In this document: piece by piece, positions 21,160 to 33,737 of the stretch
How the letters are laid out: each line of letters begins with the position of its first letter
Numbering within the stretch: position 1 is the stretch's first letter
DNA from: Primulina eburnea
Taxonomy: Eukaryota; Streptophyta; Magnoliopsida; Lamiales; Gesneriaceae
Length of the DNA stretch: 64,000 nt
Assembly (NCBI RefSeq): GCF_022965805.1
Contig: NW_027331284.1
Location: 36,001-100,000 of the forward strand
Direction: 5' to 3'
Notes under the pieces: model-generated
What the model was told of the DNA's origin: nothing
Databases searched by the model: none
What the model saw: only the letters and a program-made list of their open reading frames with translations
Position numbers and translations under genes: made by a program

Positions 21160-23469
21160 TGTAGAACCCGTAAATCAGTCTACGTATAAGTCATGCATAA
21201 TTCTAGATTTTTAAATTTTATTTAACTTCATTGCATGATTATTTTAAATGCATTTCTTTGAAGTTAATTATTTTATTAGTTCAGTTCAGTAGTTGATTTT
21301 TTTTAGCATTTCAGTTATTTCAGTGAGGCCGGACTGGAGATGGAGTATTGAGATAAGTTAATAAAAACTTATTTAAGAAGTGGTAATTTAGCATGTTATT
21401 TCATTAAATTATGTTTTTAATTATTTTATGTAATTTATGCATAATTAATGCATGATGTAATTTAGTTCATGAAATTTTAAAAGTTCGTGCATTAAGATTT
21501 TTTAGTTGCGTTTCATGTTCGGACGAGGATCGGAGATCGGAGAATTTTCAGAAAAATTATTTTTTTACATGAGTTATTTTTATAAATTAAGGTAAAGCAT
21601 TTTTAAGTGTATTTTACAAAAATAGGAATTTTTGGGTATTTTTACCCGTAAGATTTTATTTTTAATTGGTACTCAAATTTTATCGAATCGGGGGACTTTT
21701 TAAGGGTTCGACTAATCATTTCAAAATCTTTTCAACTCGGAATATTTTTCGTTAGTGAGTTTGAGAGATATGTGCACATGAAGTGGGGTAATGGGATATG
21801 ACCGAGAGTGGATTTTAGATTCTTGAAGTTTGCAGCCGTGGGGTAGCTGCTTAATGACATTGTTTTAGGGCCCATTAAGTGTTTATAAAATATGGTAAAA
21901 GTTGGGAAATATTTAGATAAATGTTGAATCGAATCGGGTTAAAATCGGGATCCCGGTCCAAGCTTTAATACGAATCAATTAAGTTTGAGTATGAGTTCGA
22001 GTTTAAGTCTAGGAATGCTTTTAAATATGTTTTGGGACATTTTTAAGAGTTTGGTAAGCTTCGGATAAAAATAATGAGTTTTGGATTTATCCGGGATTTA
22101 GTCGCCGCACGAAACATTAATTAAAGAATTAATTGAAACGTTTAGATTTAAGCTTAATAAAATTATGGAAAATTATACTTAAGCTCAAATAATTATTATA
22201 AGTCTAATTTTTTAATTTGGGAATTTTATGCTAAGGTTTGGTTTAATTCGTGATTAAAACGCATTAATATGTTATATTTATAGATTAATTTTAAAGTTAT
22301 CGATTTAAGCCAAATAAAAATATGGGAAAATTCATGTAGGCTTTAATAATTATTTGGGACATGTTAGAGTTAATGGAATTAAGAAAAGGTCACAAACGTG
22401 AAATTTTACGTCCAGGGGTAAAATGGTAATTTTCGGGTTTCCAGGGGCAAAATGGTAATTTTGCACCCGGGGTGAGATTTTAGTCCTAGCAGCGCCCTGA
22501 GCACAAATCATAATATTTTTAAATGTTCATGCATCACGTTTACGATTTTTACGCTATTATAATAATTATGATGCATTCTTGGTTTAAAGGAATTAAGAGA
22601 GAAAAAGTAAGAAAATGAAGAGCACTCCGTCTCCGCCGCGCCGCGTCGTTATTTCGTTTGTTTTCTGTCAAAACAAACCAAGGCATGTATATACTTTTTC
22701 TAAACCTCAATCAAGTCATATAGGTATTTTTTTAAATATCGCAAGTACATGATTTTAATTGTTCATTTTAATTTTGTTGGTTAATTTTATTACGTGCATA
22801 GAAAATATTCATTTTTGAGATTTATGCGATATGGTTTGTGGTTCATTCACTATGTGGGAGGGTTATTTTATACGGTCGCCAGTGACCGATCAGTTCAGTA
22901 TGGTACCACCCGGTCGCCAGTGATCGGACAGCTCAGTTCAGTCTCAGCCTCCCCGGTAGCCATTTACCGATCAGTACAGATTATTTTTCAGCATCAGTAC
23001 AGATTATTTTCAGCATCAGTACAGATTATTTTCAGCATCAGTACAGATTATTTTCAGTATACCTCATGACATGATATTTTATTCCATGCATATTTTACTT
23101 CAGATTTTTACTCGTTACCTGCGATATATGCATGCTGAGTCTTTAGGCTCACTAGACTTGATTGTTGTAGGTACTGATGAGGCCAGGGCCGAGGACGGGG
23201 ACCAGTGAGTCAGCTTGGGCCGGCAGTAGTGGCACCCGAGGACCTCAGTGCAGCAGTGTTTATTTTATTCCGCAAACAAATTTTTATCAGTCATTGGACA
23301 TTTTTTTAAATTGTACTTGTTGACTAACTTTATTTTCTTCCGCTGCTTTAATTTTAAACATTGAACTTGATTCATCAGTGATTTTATGAATGAGGCCATT
23401 TAAGTTCTTTTAAAAAGAAAATTTTTAATTTTCCGCAAATTTCAAAGCGAGGATTTTCGGGCCTTCACA
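21160..23469 (+). repeat. LTR 2 of the gypsy array (2.3 kb), mosaic
   Basis: It starts TGTAGAACCCGTAAATCAG, the type of start seen in the chromovirus LTR at 60801 (minus strand) and the solo LTR at 41001. From about 21450 onward it follows LTR 1, ending CGGGCCTTCACA. It lacks about 1.2 kb of LTR 1's middle. It carries the GC-rich block, the hairpin at 22656-22678, the CGGT...ACCG array (about 22874-22975) and a short version of the TACAGATTATTTT minisatellite. It is followed by a primer-binding site with one change (TGCTATCAGAGC, 23472-23483). Confidence 0.82.
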
Positions 23470-24815
23470 GTTGCTATCAGAGCCTATGTTCTTGTAAAGG
23501 GTTACACTACTACTGACTACGAGAAGCTCACGAAGTCACGTCTTCGGTCTGTAAGTTTTACATTACAGCATTTTATTTAAAGCATGGATTATTTAACAGC
23601 ATGTCTTCATGAAATATATATTACGTCCAGATTTTTATCGTTCAGTATTTAAATTTGAATAAATTATGGAATTATGCATGTTGGTTACGTATGGGTTATG
23701 TATGGAACAATATGCCTTCTAGACGCCTTGTTTAGCGCGCGAGGGATGATGAGCGCCGTCATGAGGACGGTGAGCATCAGAGGTAGGAGGGAAATGCATC
23801 TCCACCCCCACCGGACATAAATAAGAATTTTTCTATTGGGCATTAGGAGAGGTCGTAAAATATTTGACTATATTAATTTTTGGGTTAGTAGTACTGATGT
23901 TCTACTTATGGGCTATAAGTTAAACTTAAGGATTATGAATATTTTCGGGACTTGTAGAATTTACAAGAAATTAATGATGGTTCATGGTTGCTAGTTGAAT
24001 TAAATTTTGAGGATTCCCTGTAAGATTAATGATTCGAAGACTACGACGATTCTTGGGAAGTATAAAATTGTAGAAATTATTTCGGATGCATGCTCTACCT
24101 AGTTGGATTTAAGGATTAAATTGCATAAAGTAAGAATTTTAAGGATCCAATGGTAATAAACCATAATTTGAGGACCTAGGTGCAAAACAAAATTCTAAGG
24201 GACTATTTTTGAATTTACAATATTTTGGGATTTAATTCTGAGTTCGAGAATTTAAAAGTTTAATGAGGTAAAGATGAAAATTTTATGGGGACAATGATGC
24301 AAATTTCGAAGAGTTGTAGGGCCAAAATATAAATTTGGAAAAACTGTAAGGGCCAGAGTGCAAGTTTCAAAATTTTAAGGATGTAATTGCGAGCTTTTGA
24401 GAAACACTTGGGATTTTAAGTATTTATAGAAATGTAAGACGTGTTATGAGAATTAATTTTGGGTTTAATAAACTTAAGGCTATTGAACCTTATGATGCGG
24501 GAAATCTATAAAATGAAATTGGGAATACTGAGGACTCATGGATAATTGTGCAATTTTCGAGATTTAAAAAAAATAAAAAAAATGGACGATATTCGAGGAA
24601 AGTAAGATTTAATTTTTCAATTTTAAGAAACTTGAGAACTTATTTAGTAGTAAGTGAGAATTGAACGGTTTAAATGATAGAAATTTTTGGTTGTTTAGGC
24701 TCGAAGGAAATGTAGAATATTTAGATATTTGGGTTATAATGTTATAATCAATGGTAACCAAGGACATCGTAGGATGAATCAATCTTATGCGTGAAAATTT
24801 AAGCGTTAGTGAAAT
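23470..24815 (+). mobile_element. Internal region 2 of the gypsy array, left part
   Basis: It is nearly identical to 19154-20500, including the gag-start remnant at 23712-23827 with the same two stop codons. It is interrupted at 24820 by the copia element and resumes at 30082. Confidence 0.8.
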
Positions 24816-24820
24816 AATAT

Positions 24821-25419
24821 TGATGTTTGTGATCCCTCCTTCAGAATATCTCTACTGTTATGGGACTCAACAATCAAGAATTCAAAGAATCAAAGTATGA
24901 TTTATCATATATGATATATACGTCTTCAGAACTCCAAGAATACGATTAATAAGAACTAAGAAGAAAAAACACACGATTTACGTGGTTCGATCAAGAATGA
25001 TCTACGTCCACGGGAGGTATTCTCATTAAGAATTCGAATGGCAATACAGTATACACAATGAACAAGACTAACTCAGACTCAGTGTTTCCAGCACTCAATA
25101 CAATAACACTCTTGTTCCTCTCCTATGCATTCCAGAAGAACACTCTTGTTTTTGATTCTTTGTGCCTCACTTGATCTCTGATCTTTTTCACTCTCGTGAT
25201 CCCTTTCTCAGAACACTGGGATATATATATTTGAGTTCTGATCGATCTGCTGGCTTTCTTGAATCCAACGGCTATGTAACTTCTGAGATTTCTAGCCATT
25301 GATTTAATTCAATTTGAGCAACTGTCAATAACCAACTTACCAACCTCTCAGTCTTGAGTTCTTCACGTGTAGACCTTTTATTTTCCTTCTTCCAGTAAAT
25401 TGTTGACACTACTTTAACA
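24821..25419 (-). repeat. 3' LTR of the young copia element
   Basis: 599 bp; identical to the 5' LTR except for about two substitutions. Borders are set by the aligned copies and the AATAT target duplication. Confidence 0.95.
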
Positions 25420-25491
25420 ATCTCCACCTTGGCAACAATTTTGAATTCCTAATGAGAGCACCTCCTTTATTATTTCCCTTCCTTCTTGGTC

Positions 25492-28400
25492 TCAAGTGAT
25501 GTAGCCCTTGGCTACATTCACCATCTCCATGCAGTGGTAAAGTTTGTCTGTTGGTATTACCTTTGTGCACATGTCAGCAGGATTTTCATCAGTGCTAATC
25601 TTCTGTATCTGAATTTCTCCAACTTCTATTATCTCCCTGACAAAATGGAGTTTTATATCTATGTGTTTTGTTCTTTCATGGAAAGATTGATGCTTTGAAA
25701 GATGTATGGCACTTTGATTGTCACAGAAGACTGTTAAGGACTCTTGTTTAAAACCAAGTTCTAACAAGAATCCTTTCATCCAAAGAGCCTCCTTGAAAGC
25801 TTCTGTTACTGCCATATATTCGGCTTCTGTGGATGATAAGGCGACTACTGGTTGGAGGGTTGCTTTCCAGCTTACTACTGTGTTATTTACCGTGAATATG
25901 TATCCTGTGAGAGACTTTCTTGTGTCTATGCTTCCTGCATAGTCTGAGTCCACATACCCCTTTCCCAAACATTTGTCCTTATGTTCACCTTCGAATAACA
26001 GACCATAGTTCAGGGTCCCTTTAATATATCTCAATATCCACTTTAAAGCCTGCCAGTGTTCCTTTCCAGGATTAGCCATAAACCTGCTTACCATGCTAAC
26101 AGCATAAGCCAAATCAGGCCGTGTGCACACCATCAAATACATTAGGCTCCCTACAGCACTTGCATATGGAACTCTCCTCATGTAATCCTTTTCACATTCT
26201 GTTTCTGGGGCTTGAGTTTTAGAGAGTTTAAAATGCTGAGACATTGGTCCTGTTACTGATTTTGAACTTGCCATCTCAAATCTTTCAAGAATCTTTTGAG
26301 CATAACCTTGCTGTGATAGGAATAACTCCCTTTTGAGCCTGTTCCTCTGTATTTCCATGCCGAGAATTACTTTGGCATGTCCCAGATCTTTCATTTCAAA
26401 TTCAGTATTGAGTTCGCCTTTCAGGGAGTGTATTTCTCATATGTCTTGACTTGCTATGAGCATGTCATCAACATATAACAGTAAGTACATTGCCTTTCCA
26501 GAGTTGTTTTTCTTTTGATAAACACATGCATCATACCTGTTTCTTGTAAACTTGTGGGCTATCATGAAATCATCAAAACGCCTATACCATTGTCTAGGAG
26601 CCTGCTTTAGACCATAGAGGGCCTTGTTCAATGAACATACCAGAGCTGGTTCATTCTTTTCTTCAAACATTTGAGGCTGTTGCATATATATGTTTTCATC
26701 AAGGTCCCCATGGAGAAACGCTGTCTTGACATCAAGTTGTTCAAGCTCCAAGTTTTCTGTTGCTACAATCGATAACATTGTTCTGATTGATCTATGTTTG
26801 ACCACTGGTGAGAACACTTCATGGTAGTCTATGCCTTCCACATGAGAGAATCCTTTAGCTACAAGCCTAGCTTTGAATCTCGGCTCCTCAACCCCCGGTA
26901 TGCCCTGCTTCCTCTTAAAAATCCACTTGGACCCAATCAGTTTTTTATGTTTAGGCATTGGAACTAGAGTCCAGGTGTTATTCATTTTAAGAGCTTGCAT
27001 TTCTTCTGCCATTGCCGCACACCATCTTTCCTTTTCCTTAGACTTCATTGCTTCTTCTAGATTCAGTGGTTCACTTTCAATCTGAAATGCCACAGAGAAA
27101 GCATATGACATGCAATCTGCATGTCCAAACCTCAAGGGTGGTTTTATAATCCTCCTTTCTCTATCTCTTGCAAGTTTAAAGTCTTGCAAATTCAATGGAT
27201 CATCTTCATCGATATTGGACCGATCATGATCAGGTTTCCAATCTTCATGGACCAGTGAATCTGAGTCTCCCAGCTCCACCTTGATCCTTGTAACATCAGT
27301 ATTATTCTGGGCTTCACTTGACACTCCTTCAGTTTGTTTTGTCTTGAGAGGAAACATGTCTTCCTTGAATGTCACATCTCTACTGACAATTGTCTTGTGA
27401 TTCCCTGGTTCAATACACCAGAACTTATATCCCTTTATTCCTTCAGGATATCCAATGAAAATGCATTTATTGCCCTGTCATCCAGTTTTCCTTTCTTTAT
27501 GTGTGCGTAAGCAGCACATCCAAAGACCTTCAGATCATTCAATTTCGGTGGAGTTGAGGTCCATTTTTCCATAGGTGTTTTGAATCCAAGAGGGACCGAG
27601 GGACTCCTATTGATTAGATGACAAACGGTATTTGCAGCCTCTGCCCAGAAAGACTTTGATACGCCTGAATGAGATAAGATACATCTCACCCTTTCTAATA
27701 TAGTTCTATTCATTCTTTCAGCAAGTCCATTCTGTTGAGGAGTATAGGGTGTTGTAAAGTGCCTAGAAATTCCCTTATAATTACAGAACTGATTGAATTT
27801 GTTTGAACAATATTCCAAGCCATTATCAGTTCTTAACTTCTTTAAGGCCCTGCCAGTTTGATTTTCAACGAGGGCAAGCCATTGCTTGAATTTATCCAAT
27901 GTTTCATCCTCTGTTTTCAGTGTGTATATCCATACCCTGCGTGAATAATCATCGATTATTGTCATGAAGTATCTTGCTCCTCCGTTTGATGGTACCCTTG
28001 AGGGACCCAAAAGATCTGAATGTACATAATCCAGAGGAGCAGTCGAGGTATGCTTTCCCACATTGAATTTAACTCTTGTGGACTTTCCTCTAATACATTC
28101 TTCACAGAATCCCATGTGCTCTAGTGGCTTGTCTCCAAGTAGGCCTTGTTTATATAATTCAGTGAGGCCCTTTTCACTGATGTGTCCTAACCGTAGATGC
28201 CACATTCTGGTATTATTTTCCCGCGCCTCAGCTGCACTTGTTGTCCCTACCAAGACATTTCCTAACAGCACATATAATCCATTCATCCTCTGTCCCTTCA
28301 TCACACTTAATGCACCCTTGTAGACAGATAGCGTTCCTTTCTCAGCCTTGAAGGTATATCCTATCTGATCTAGGCTACCCAGTGAGATCAGATTTCTTTT

Positions 28401-29437
28401 CAAATCAGGGATTAATCTCACTTCATTCAGGACCAGTTCAGTACCATTTGTCATCTTGAGTCTTATTGATCCTATTCCCTTAATCTTGCAGGTCTTGTCA
28501 TTTCCAAGAATGACTTCCCCACCTTCAATTTCTTCTAAGGTTTCAAACCAGGATTTGTTGGGTGTCATATGAAAAGTACATCCACTTTCGAGAACCCAGT
28601 GTTGTTCTGTGTTTTGGTTTGTAACACACAGTACCTCAGCACTGTCATACCCATCTTGTATGACAGATGCTTCTCCTTCCACTTTGGTTTTATCAGCAAA
28701 TCTCTGTCGATCAGGGCAATCTTTCCTAAAGTGTCCTTGTTTGTGGCATAGGAAACACTTCAGTTTTCTTGTTTTTGATCTAGATCTGCTGCGATTTTTG
28801 AATCTGAATTTTCTTTTATCTGATCTACCTCTTACATAGAGGTTGTCTCCATTTCCCTTTTCATCCTTCTCAATAAGAGTTTGGAATTCTTTTGCCTTTA
28901 ATGCCTTCTGGATCTCATAAAAAACTAATGATTCTTTGGCATACTTTATTGTTTCCACAAACACAGAGTATGTTTTAGGAAGCGAATTTAGGACTAGGAT
29001 AGCCTTATCCTCATCCTCAATTTTTATTCCAATGTTTTCTAAATCCAGAATGAGTCTATTAAAATCATCTAGATTTTCTCCCACAGTCTTGGAATCAACC
29101 ATCTTAAAGCAAATAATTTTCCTTTAAGATATATTCGATCTTGTAAAGATTTATTCAAGTAGAGGGATTCAAGTTTTACCCAGATTCTTGCAGCTGTGAT
29201 TTCTGATGAGACTTCGCGAAGTACCTTGTCACTTAGGTGTAGGGTTAATGTACTGAACGCCAATTCCATTATCTCTTGTTTCTTTTCTTCAGTTAGAGAT
29301 TCAGGGAGTCTCTTTTCTCCCTCGAGTGCCTTGGCAACTTTCTGTTGTACCAGAATGGCATGCATTCTTCTGCGCCAAAGGGCAAAGTCTCCCTTCCCGT
29401 CAAATCGATCGAGTTCGATTTTTCCAGTCATCATCAC
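25492..29437 (-). pseudogene. gag-pol of the young copia element, with two frameshifts and an in-frame stop
   Basis: Order on the minus strand: gag (MTGKIELDRFDGKGDFALWR) from 29437; a zinc knuckle (CFLCHKQGHFRKDC); protease; integrase with an HHCC region (HLRLGHISEKGL, CEECIRGKS) and a catalytic core (DYVHSDLLGPS, IIDDYSRRVWIY, RTDNGLEY, ERMNRT); RT ([36 protein letters not shown]); and RNase H (SSTEAEYMAV, HERTKHIDIKLHF). Breaks are a 1-base loss near 29109-29113, a second near 27466-27468, and TGA at 26437-26439. The protease motif reads LESGC where copia proteins have DSG/DTG, so the catalytic Asp is replaced by Glu. This copy cannot make a complete polyprotein. Confidence 0.93.
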
Positions 29438-29462
29438 ATGAAGGTTGCTGTCAGCTAACCTG

Positions 29463-29474
29463 GCTCTGATACCA
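29463..29474 (-). other. Primer-binding site (initiator tRNA-Met) of the young copia element
   Basis: The minus strand reads TGGTATCAGAGC three bases after the 5' LTR. Confidence 0.9.
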
Positions 29475-29477
29475 CTT

Positions 29478-30076
29478 TGATGTTTGCGATCCCTCCTTCA
29501 GAATATCTCTACTGTTATGGGACTCAACAATCAAGAATTCAAAGAATCAAAGTATGATTTATCATATATGATATATACGTCTTCAGAACTCCAAGAATAC
29601 GATTAATAAGAACTAAGAAGAAAAAACACACGATTTACGTGGTTCGATCAAGAATGATCTACGTCCACAGGAGGTATTCTCATTAAGAATTCGAATGGCA
29701 ATACAGTATACACAATGAACAAGACTAACTCAGACTCAGTGTTTCCAGCACTCAATACAATAACACTCTTGTTCCTCTCCTATGCATTCCAGAAGAACAC
29801 TCTTGTTTTTGATTCTTTGTGCCTCACTTGATCTCTGATCTTTTTCACTCTCGTGATCCCTTTCTCAGAACACTGGGATATATATATTTGAGTTCTGATC
29901 GATCTGCTGGCTTTCTTGAATCCAACGGCTATGTAACTTCTGAGATTTCTAGCCATTGATTTAATTCAATTTGAGCAACTGTCAATAACCAACTTACCAA
30001 CCTCTCAGTCTTGAGTTCTTCACGTGTAGACCTTTTATTTTCCTTCTTCCAGTAAATTGTTGACACTACTTTAACA
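29478..30076 (-). repeat. 5' LTR of the young copia element
   Basis: 599 bp; drives the minus-strand transcript. It is paired with the 3' LTR at 24821-25419. Confidence 0.95.
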
Positions 30077-30081
30077 AATAT

Positions 30082-30683
30082 TGTGGCAAATTAAGAATTT
30101 AAAGTGACGACGATTTAAGAAAAATTTGATCGGTTAGTTAAGTTATAAGGATAAACATTGAGTTAGTAAATTTTTGGGAATATAAGTTTGATGTGTCATA
30201 AGTTTTAGTCATGAATGTAACAGTTAAGCTTGTACCTTTGTTGGAATTTGATATTTCTGTAAGGTTGGGTATGATTGATGATTAGGTTCTTCGATAGACG
30301 ACGCATGTAAGAATTAAGGTAGACATTTTGTCTTGAGAAATTTTTTTAAGTTATTAAGAAACTTGGGAATAAGCGAATATGTGTGTTGGAATTATATTAT
30401 CTAAAATTAATTGGGTTGCATAAGGTTGAATTTAAAATGTATGGGATATTTGTTAGTACGAAAATTTTTGTGGGTAAATAAATACAAAAGGGAATTAGTG
30501 ATTTTCAACATAAGTTATCAATCAATGAATATTAAGATTTTTTTTTTATTGAGTAAGAAATCTAAAAGTTTGCCATGGTAGTACGACAAATCACGATACA
30601 TTTTATTAATTAATAAATATTGTAAAACAAAGTAATGGATAGACAACAATTACAAGTAAATGTAAAAATAAAGAAAAAACACG
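30082..30683 (+). mobile_element. Internal region 2 of the gypsy array, right part
   Basis: It continues the match to internal region 1 (20506-21108) after the copia insertion. The match stops at about 30681, in an A-rich stretch, where UTP11 copy A sequence begins. There is no LTR or polypurine tract at this junction. Confidence 0.75.
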
Positions 30684-31387
30684 CAGAAGCGACTTACTCG
30701 GGTTTATGGACTTTGACAACAGTTTTTGTTTTAATCATCTTGAAGTAAAATTAATCTAGGTTCCTCAATGCTACTTTTTCCTTAAGTTTCTGTTATAAAC
30801 ATGCAGAAGCGACTTACCATAAAATAAGAACTCGCCAAATTTCGTTCATAAAATGCTACCAAAACCAACAAGACGCGGGGTAGTAGAAATTACCAGTAAA
30901 GTCTGCTCCTTCTGGTAATAGGCTCTTGCACGAATGACATAATCTTTATGTTTTTCGAACAGCCCAAATTTCCTTCTCAAATGCCTGGTACACACAACAA
31001 ATCATCAATTGAGTGAACCGGAAATATACGTCAAAATATTTCAAAACGGGCAATAAAAAAATTAATGGCCCCAAAAAATAATCACACTTACGGCTTAGCG
31101 CGCTCTTTGTGAGCTTTTCTTGGAATAGCATTCCTTAAAGACGACATCTTTATGCTAGCAAAAAAAATTCACTTAACTTTAAAATCAATTTACGCACTCC
31201 AGAAAGGCAAAAACCACTACAGAAAACATAAAGGGCTAACAAAAATCTTGAGTTGAAATAATTTAATCGTGAAACAGCGAAGATTATCGGTACAGAAAAA
31301 AAACAACGGATTTCTTTCGTATTTACACCAAATTCAAAATAATTATTAAGCACAGAAGACTCGCCTGTGGAAAGCGGTGAAGGCTTA
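30684..31387 (-). pseudogene. UTP11: UTP11 pseudogene copy A, 5' part (5' UTR, exons 1-3)
   Basis: Exon 1 at 31147-31092 (MSSLRNAIPRKAHKERAKP), exon 2 at 30984-30894 (HLRRKFGLFEKHKDYVIRAR) and exon 3 at 30789-30698 have correct GT/AG borders and phases. They match UTP11, the U3 snoRNA-associated protein of the SSU processome. Exon 3 contains a TAA where copy B has a Glu codon (NLD*FYF against NPDEFYF), so this copy is dead. After exon 3, a GTAAGTCGCTTCTGC stretch repeats the sequence found just before exon 3; then gypsy DNA starts. Exons 4 and 5 are missing. The 5' side is cut at 31387 by a gypsy LTR. Confidence 0.88.
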
Positions 31388-33737
31388 TGTAACGCCCCGA
31401 AAATTTTAAAGTTCACGTAAACCACATGCGCGCAATTATTAAATTCCTTTGTATTTTAATTATCAGAGCGGTGGTTCTGTAAAGGGTTGCACTACTACTG
31501 ACCGTGAGAAGCTCACGAAGTCACGTCTTCGGTCTGTAAGTTTTACATTTACGCATTTCATTTGAAGCATGAATTATTTTCAACAACATGATTTCATGAG
31601 ATATTTCTCACGCCCAGATTTCTATTGCTCAGTATTTAAATTTAAATTAATAATGTAATTATGCATGTTTGTTACGTTTGGAATTGGAAATGTCTAAGAT
31701 TTCGAATATTGGGCTTTAGGAGAAGTTGAAAATGATTTGACTATATTAACTTTTAGGTCAGTAGTACTGATGTCCTCCTTAGGGGTCATAAGTTAATCTT
31801 GAAAAATTATGAATGCTTTTGGGACTTGTAGATTTTCTAAGAAATTACTGACGATTCGTGGTGGTTAGTTGAGTTAATTTTGAGGACTCGAAGTAAGGAA
31901 TAATGATTCGAAGACTACGACGATCTTTGGAAGTATAAAGACGTAGAATTTATTTAAGATGCATGCTCTATCTAGTTAGATTTAAGGATTTAATTACATG
32001 AATTGAGAATTTTAAGAACCTAAGTGCAAAACAAAATTCTAAGGGATTATTTTTGAATTTACCAAATTTTGGGATTAAATCTTGAGTTTTGAGAATTTTA
32101 AGGTTCAATGAGACTAAAATCGAAAATCTTATGAGAACCATAAATGAAAATTTCTAAGAGATGTAAGGCCAACATTGTAATTTTCGAGGACTTTAAGGAC
32201 CAAATTGCAAATTCTGAAATTTTTGTGGGTTAAATTCGAACTTTGAAGAATACTTGGGTTATATCAATAATTTTTCGAAGTTATGGGAATTGATTTTGGG
32301 TTAATAATCTTTAAAAAATTATTGAACGTTATGTACGAGAAACCTATAAAATGGAATTAGGAACACCAAGAACTTATGGGTAATTGTAGAATTTTCAAGA
32401 TTTCGGAAAAATTGGATAATATTCGAGGAAAGTAAGAATTAATTTTATAATTTTTAAGAAATTTGGAGACTAGTTTAGCAGTAAGTGAGAATCGAATGAT
32501 TTAAATGACCGAAATTTTTACGATTTAGATTTGAAGGGATATTTAGTACCTTTAGATATATGGGTTATAATGTTTCAAAGAATGGTAATCAATGACATTG
32601 TAGGATGAATCATTATTGGGCTTGAAAATTTAAGCGTTAGTGAAATAATGCTGTGGAAAATTAAGAATTTAAAGTGATGACGATTTAGGATAAAGTTGAT
32701 CGATTAGTTAAGTTATAAGAATAAACATTGAGTTATCAAATTTTTGGGAAAACATAAGTTTGATGTGTCACAAGTTGTAGTCATGATCTTAACAGTTAAG
32801 ATTATACCTTGTGAGAACTTAAAATTTTTGGGAAAGTTGGGTACGATGATGGTTAGTTTATTTGGTAGACGCACGTAAGAGGTGAGTAGACACTTGTCTT
32901 GAGAAATTTTGGAAGTAATTAACAAACTTTGGACTAAACGGATATGTGTATTGGGATTATTTTATTCAAAGCTATTTGGATTAGGTACGTTTGAATTTCA
33001 AATTTATGGGATATTTGTTCATACGAAAATTTTGGGTGAAATAAAAACAAAAGGGATTTAGTTGTGTTCAATATAAGTTATCAACTGATGAATATTAAGA
33101 TTTTCTTTTTTATCAAGTAAGAAATCTAAAAGCTTGATATGGGGATTCTAGAATTCTATGGGTTATAAGTGAAATTGAATTATTAAAGTTAGTCTAATGC
33201 TACCATGGGATAACTTATTAAGTTTATATGCTAGAATTAAGTAAGCATTAAGGATACATAAGAATGCGACACTTGTTCCAATGAGGAAGTTCAGAGTCCT
33301 AGGCCTCGACTAGATTGTAATTGGGAAGAGGAAAGTTTGAGCAGGTAATTGATGCTAGAAGTGTTATTATTAAGGTAGAAGGTCGATGTCGTATTATTGA
33401 GTTTTTATGGATTAACGTTATTCGATTTTTAAGATTTACAACAATTTCACATCCGGGATGCACTTGTAAATAATAAGTTACGTAAATTTAGTGCCGTAAG
33501 ATAAAGATTCGATTCAAGGATCTTAGCTTAATATTATTATGGGGTGAGATAAGGTAACTTTTAAGTGCTTTACTAAGATCTCCTAAGTCGAACTGCATGA
33601 ATGCCAATACTTGGACTTGAAGCTTTAACATATCTTGAGTTCAATAAAGTTAAGAAGGGATGTTAAGAATTCAATATTGGAATATAATAGGTCAACGAAC
33701 ATCTTGGGTATATTATAAGGAAAGTAAGACGCGTTAA
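31388..33737 (+). mobile_element. Diverged gypsy remnant: LTR start, damaged primer site and internal DNA
   Basis: TGTAACGCCCCGAAAATT at 31388 is an LTR start, but after 73 bp the sequence jumps to TATCAGAGC (31461-31469), the rest of a primer-binding site. Nearly all of the LTR is therefore deleted. The following DNA is a diverged copy of the non-coding internal region at 19168-21100 (shared words such as CACGTCTTCGGTCTGTAAG) and extends past its end. No coding sequence survives. Confidence 0.7.

Larger units (their letters stand above)
24821..30076 (-). mobile_element. Complete young Ty1/copia retrotransposon (5256 bp), coding region broken
   Basis: Two 599-bp LTRs (24821-25419 and 29478-30076) differ at only two positions by eye. 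They are flanked by the 5-bp duplication AATAT at 24816-24820 and 30077-30081. On the minus strand the LTR starts TGTTAAAG and ends CATCA. The primer-binding site TGGTATCAGAGC (29474-29463) follows the 5' LTR, and a purine-rich tract precedes the 3' LTR at 25420-25436. The undisturbed target can be read in internal region 1 near 20500. Insertion was recent and later than the gypsy array. Confidence 0.95.
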
